Assembly: GCA_031431235.1 (NCBI GenBank)
Contig: JANPDA010000030.1
Coordinates: forward strand, 1-7,614
Length of the DNA: 7,614 nt
Reading direction: 5' to 3'
Source of the DNA: JANNSW01 sp031431235
GTDB taxonomy: Bacteria; Pseudomonadota; Alphaproteobacteria; Rhizobiales; Hyphomicrobiaceae
A program made the position numbers and the translations under genes. The number at the start of each line of letters is the position of its first letter. Positions within the stretch are counted from its first letter, which is position 1. Shown piece after piece: positions 5,519-7,614 of the stretch. The notes under the pieces were generated by a model that worked only from the letters and a program-made list of their open reading frames with translations, had not been told where the DNA came from and ran no database searches.

Positions 5519-6402
5519 GGTCGCCCCCCGAGCATGCGGCCGGTCACGCGCTCCGCGAATCCGACGCCCGCAACGAGCCCAGCCGCCATCACGGAAGCTG
5601 CCACCAGCGCCGCCCAGATCTGCGTCGTTTGCCCGTAATAGCTGCCGTTGAGCAGCCTGGCGCCGATCCCCGCCTGCGCGCCCGTCGGCAACTCGCCGAC
5701 GATCGCTCCGACGAGCGCGATTGCGATCGCGACCTTGAGCGAGGCAAAGAGGAAGGGGAGCGACGCCGGCCAGCGCAGCTTCTGCAGCACCTGACCGGCG
5801 CTCGCATTGTAGGTGCGCATCAAGTCGAGCTGCATGATCTCGGGCGAGGTCAGCCCCTTCACCATGCCGATCGTCACGGGGAAGAAGCAGAGGTAGGTCG
5901 AGATGATCGACTTCGGCACGAGACCGGTGAGGCCGATCGAGCCGAGCACCACGATCACCATGGGTGCAACCGCCAGGATCGGGATCGTCTGGGAAGCAAT
6001 GATCCAGGGCATCAGGCTCTTGTCGAGCGTGCGCACGTGGACGATGGCGATGGCGAGCCCGATACCGAGCACCGAGCCCATCAGGAAGCCCAGCAGCGTC
6101 GAGGAAAGCGTGATCCAGCAATGATAGAGGAGCGAGCGTGGCTTGGTCGGCAGCACCGTGAAGACGGTTCGCCAGACCTCCTCGGCAATCTGGTGGGGTG
6201 CCGGCAGGACCGCACGCTCGAGCGACCAGGAGATGCGCAGGCGTTCGGCGAGGCTGCCGTCGGTCTCCCTGAGCCTGGGCTCGGCCACGACCGCGTTCAT
6301 CGGCAGGCAGGCGACATACCAGACGACGAGCAGCACCGCGAGCAGCGTCGCGACCGGCAGCAGGTGGCCTGCTGGCGGGAGCCGACGGCGGGTGCCCGTC
6401 AT
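5515..6402 (-). CDS. ABC importer permease (first permease gene), BPD_transp_1 family
   Basis: The 295-residue protein has an N-terminal membrane segment (about 13-33), then a soluble stretch with VLPAPHQIAEEVW (65-77), and a multi-helix core from about 92 to 285. The coupling loop at about 188-218 reads LMRTYNASAGQVLQKLRWPASLP. The glycine that is nearly invariant in EAA loops is replaced here by N199, while the partner permease keeps it. The loop from about 34 to 64 between the first helix and the core is longer than usual. The ATG at 6402 has GAGAGG at 6416-6411, eight bases upstream, and both lie within a large inverted repeat (6401-6490) that may affect translation. The gap to the upstream ATPase gene is 99 bp, whereas the downstream permease gene overlaps by 4 bp. 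Confidence 0.9.
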   Translation of the reverse strand: MTGTRRRLPPAGHLLPVATLLAVLLVVWYVACLPMNAVVAEPRLRETDGSLAERLRISWSLERAVLPAPHQIAEEVWRTVFTVLPTKPRSLLYHCWITLSSTLLGFLMGSVLGIGLAIAIVHVRTLDKSLMPWIIASQTIPILAVAPMVIVVLGSIGLTGLVPKSIISTYLCFFPVTIGMVKGLTSPEIMQLDLMRTYNASAGQVLQKLRWPASLPFLFASLKVAIAIALVGAIVGELPTGAQAGIGARLLNGSYYGQTTQIWAALVAASVMAAGLVAGVGFAERVTGRMLGGRP

Positions 6403-6490
6403 GGAGCCGACCTCTCATCGGGAGCGTCTCGCTGGAGGTGCTTTTCCGGCTTGACGCGCCACCTTCTCCCGATGGGCGAAGCGGCTCCAT
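6401..6490. repeat. Nested inverted repeat between ATPase and first permease genes
   Basis: The outer arms are ATGGAGCCG at 6401-6409 and CGGCTCCAT at 6482-6490. The inner arms are CATCGGGAG at 6416-6424 and CTCCCGATG at 6466-6474. Both pairs are perfect 9-mers, separated by 6 and 7 nt of unpaired sequence, and a further 5-bp pair (6436-6440 with 6460-6464) could close the top. In the operon mRNA this would be a long, stable stem. It covers most of the 99-bp gap, and the outer stem includes the first two bases of the permease start codon. It may be a dispersed palindromic element of the kind common between genes in Hyphomicrobiales, a processing or attenuation site, or a translational control structure. 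Pairing is read directly; function is inferred. Confidence 0.75.
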
Positions 6491-6501
6491 CCTCTGTGCG
6501 A

Positions 6502-7332
6502 TCACTCGTCATCGGAGTGCCCGGCCCTGAGGCCCTCCCTCACCCGGTGTGCGACCGTCAGGAACTCGGCACTCTCGCGGATGTCGAGGCCGCGCTCGCG
6601 CGGGAAGCCGCAGCGGATGATGTCGATGACCCGGCCCGGGCGCGGCGACATGACGACGATCTGCGTCGACAGAAAGGCGGCCTCCAGGATCGAATGGGTG
6701 ACGAAGAGGACGGTCTTGCCCGTCTCTCGCCAAAGCCGCAGGAGCTGGAGGTTGAGGTTGTCGCGCACCATCTCATCGAGCGCACCGAACGGCTCGTCCA
6801 TCAAGAGGAGCTTTGGATCGAAGGCGAGCGCACGCGCAATCGACGCTCGCTGCTGCATGCCACCCGAGAGTTGCCAAGGGTACTTCTTCGCAAAGCCCGA
6901 CAGGTTCACCAGCGCGAGATTGTGCGCCGCCCGCTCGGCACGCTCCTGGGCTGCAAACCCCATGATCTCGAGCGGCAGCACCACATTTTGCTCCACCGTC
7001 CGCCACGGATAGAGGGCGGGCGCCTGGAACACGTAGCCGTATTGCCGTGCTTGGCGGGCCTCGGCCGGGGCCAGGCCATTGACGGTGATCGAGCCCGACG
7101 TTGCCTGCTCCAGATCGGCGACAATGCGCAGGAGCGTCGTCTTCCCGCAGCCCGAGGGACCGATGAAGGAGACGAACTCGCCTTCCGCCACGTCGAGGTC
7201 CACATGCGCGAGCGCAAAGACCGGACCGTCGGCGGTCGTGAAAGTGAGGGAGAGGTCGCGTGCCTCCACCACACGCGGGCGCGTCGATCCAGCCGGTGCG
7301 ATCGAGCCTGACGCTGCAACGGGTGTGCTCAT
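6502..7332 (-). CDS. ABC importer ATP-binding protein, nitrate/sulfonate/taurine-type
   Basis: The 276-residue ATPase contains every catalytic motif in order: Walker A GPSGCGKTT (58-66), Q-loop glutamine Q103 in YVFQAPALYPW, signature LSGGMQQR (155-162), Walker B LLLMDE with catalytic E180, D-loop GALDE, and switch histidine H213 in FVTHS. The PALYPWRTV segment after the Q-loop and the C-terminal SPRPGRVIDII are typical of the SsuB/TauB/ThiZ-like branch that energises NMT1/THI5-like importers. An extra N-terminal tail of about 20 residues precedes the core; the ATG at 7332 has only a weak purine stretch upstream, so a later start is possible. It is the first gene of the operon and hydrolyses ATP at the cytoplasmic face of the two permeases. 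The assignment as an ABC importer ATPase is secure; the substrate is not encoded here. Confidence 0.95.
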   Translation of the reverse strand: MSTPVAASGSIAPAGSTRPRVVEARDLSLTFTTADGPVFALAHVDLDVAEGEFVSFIGPSGCGKTTLLRIVADLEQATSGSITVNGLAPAEARQARQYGYVFQAPALYPWRTVEQNVVLPLEIMGFAAQERAERAAHNLALVNLSGFAKKYPWQLSGGMQQRASIARALAFDPKLLLMDEPFGALDEMVRDNLNLQLLRLWRETGKTVLFVTHSILEAAFLSTQIVVMSPRPGRVIDIIRCGFPRERGLDIRESAEFLTVAHRVREGLRAGHSDDE

Positions 7333-7369
7333 GGCTCAGCTTCGGCCGGACGGTTCGAGGGATCGCTCG

Positions 7370-7398
7370 AATTGGCCACATGTCGCCTGGATGGTCAA
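7370..7398 (-). promoter_or_regulatory. Weak candidate promoter of the ABC operon
   Basis: On the minus strand TTGACC (7398-7393) is followed after 17 bp by CCAATT (7375-7370), which would place transcription start about 30 nt before the ATPase ATG. The -35 match is good and the -10 match is poor, so only the location is persuasive. Confidence 0.25.
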
Positions 7399-7425
7399 GA
7401 ATGTCGACCACCCTAGTGTTCCGTC

Positions 7426-7464
7426 CCATTCATTCGATTCCGGCGAAGCTGGACCAATGAATGG
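7426..7464. repeat. Inverted repeat with 9-bp arms upstream of the ABC operon
   Basis: CCATTCATT at 7426-7434 and AATGAATGG at 7456-7464 are perfect inverted copies. Inside them TCCGGC (7439-7444) and GCTGGA (7448-7453) can pair with one G-U around a GAA loop. The structure lies about 95 bp upstream of the ATPase start and about 70 bp downstream of the preceding gene's stop. It could be an operator (AT-rich arms in GC-rich DNA), a terminator of the preceding gene (no T run seen), or a leader hairpin. The rest of 7333-7534 shows no coding sequence I can support. Confidence 0.5.
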
Positions 7465-7534
7465 AAAGACGGAGCACAAACAAAGAGTTGGCTAGTGGGC
7501 TGGTAACAGGGGCAAAACGCCGGGCGATCGGGCT

Positions 7535-7614
7535 TTATCCGGAGCGGATGAGGTCGGGCAGCAGCGGCACGCAGGCTGCGCCGGGCACGCCGAGGCGGGC
7601 GCCGAGGTAATCCC
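7535..7614 (-). CDS. C-terminal end of an unrecognised protein, cut by the window edge
   Basis: The minus-strand frame entering from the right edge encodes 25 residues, DYLGARLGVP followed by GAACVPLLPDLIRSG, and stops at TAA 7537-7535. Of the 25 codons, 22 end in G or C, matching the strong third-position bias of the surrounding genes; the other frames give arginine- or proline-rich shadow peptides. I do not recognise the family from so short a tail. The same orientation as the ABC operon leaves open that it belongs to the same pathway, but about 200 bp and an inverted repeat separate them. Confidence 0.55.
   Translation of the reverse strand, partial: DYLGARLGVPGAACVPLLPDLIRSG

Noticed and set aside
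4556..6505. 649-residue minus-strand frame that could look like a permease fusion
   Set aside because: Only the part from 5518 down is permease-like; the upstream part is an arginine-rich shadow of the other permease gene, and an ATGA overlap marks the real start.
5506..7311. 601-codon plus-strand open frame antisense to the ATPase and first permease
   Set aside because: It lies opposite genes with complete ABC motifs, is rich in Arg, His, Asp and Glu as antisense GC-rich frames usually are, and shows no domain I recognise.
1..7614. CRISPR array, insertion sequence or phage genes
   Set aside because: No regularly spaced repeats, transposase motifs, terminal inverted repeats with target duplications, or phage-like proteins were seen.

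Overview
The window is GC-rich throughout, with strong G/C preference at third codon positions, Shine-Dalgarno starts and tightly packed genes. The proteins look alphaproteobacterial, most likely Hyphomicrobiales (Rhizobiales). That placement is an inference from protein style, codon use and a crotonyl-CoA carboxylase/reductase remnant, not from a database match. No previously undescribed system is evident. The interest lies in rearrangement scars, two toxin-antitoxin modules and possible RNA-level control.

Left part (1-1040, plus strand): a type II toxin-antitoxin pair comes first, with an antitoxin cut by the window edge and a PIN-domain toxin whose GTG start overlaps the antitoxin stop. 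Directly after the toxin stop lies a short in-frame piece that reads as the C-terminal tail of crotonyl-CoA carboxylase/reductase with the rest of the gene absent. An intact tRNA-Gln(CTG) gene follows.

Middle part (1091-3426, minus strand): a full-length dihydropyrimidinase/D-hydantoinase with all six metal ligands lies nearest the tRNA, facing it. Upstream of it is a second, unrelated toxin-antitoxin module with a Phd/YefM antitoxin and a PIN toxin.

Right part (3528-7332, minus strand): a four-gene ABC importer operon is transcribed in the order ATPase, permease, permease, periplasmic binding protein. The binding protein belongs to the NMT1/THI5-like family, whose known ligands are mostly pyrimidine-like or heteroaromatic. 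Together with the dihydropyrimidinase this suggests uptake of a pyrimidine or hydantoin-type compound followed by hydrolytic ring opening; the substrate is inferred. A roughly 90-nt nested inverted repeat fills the gap between the ATPase gene and the first permease gene and includes the permease start codon. The right edge holds the last 25 codons of another minus-strand gene that I do not recognise. It is separated from the ABC operon by about 200 bp carrying a 9-bp-arm inverted repeat.

The dihydropyrimidinase and importer genes point the same way and probably work together. The Phd-PIN module sits between them, as if it had entered a catabolic cluster.
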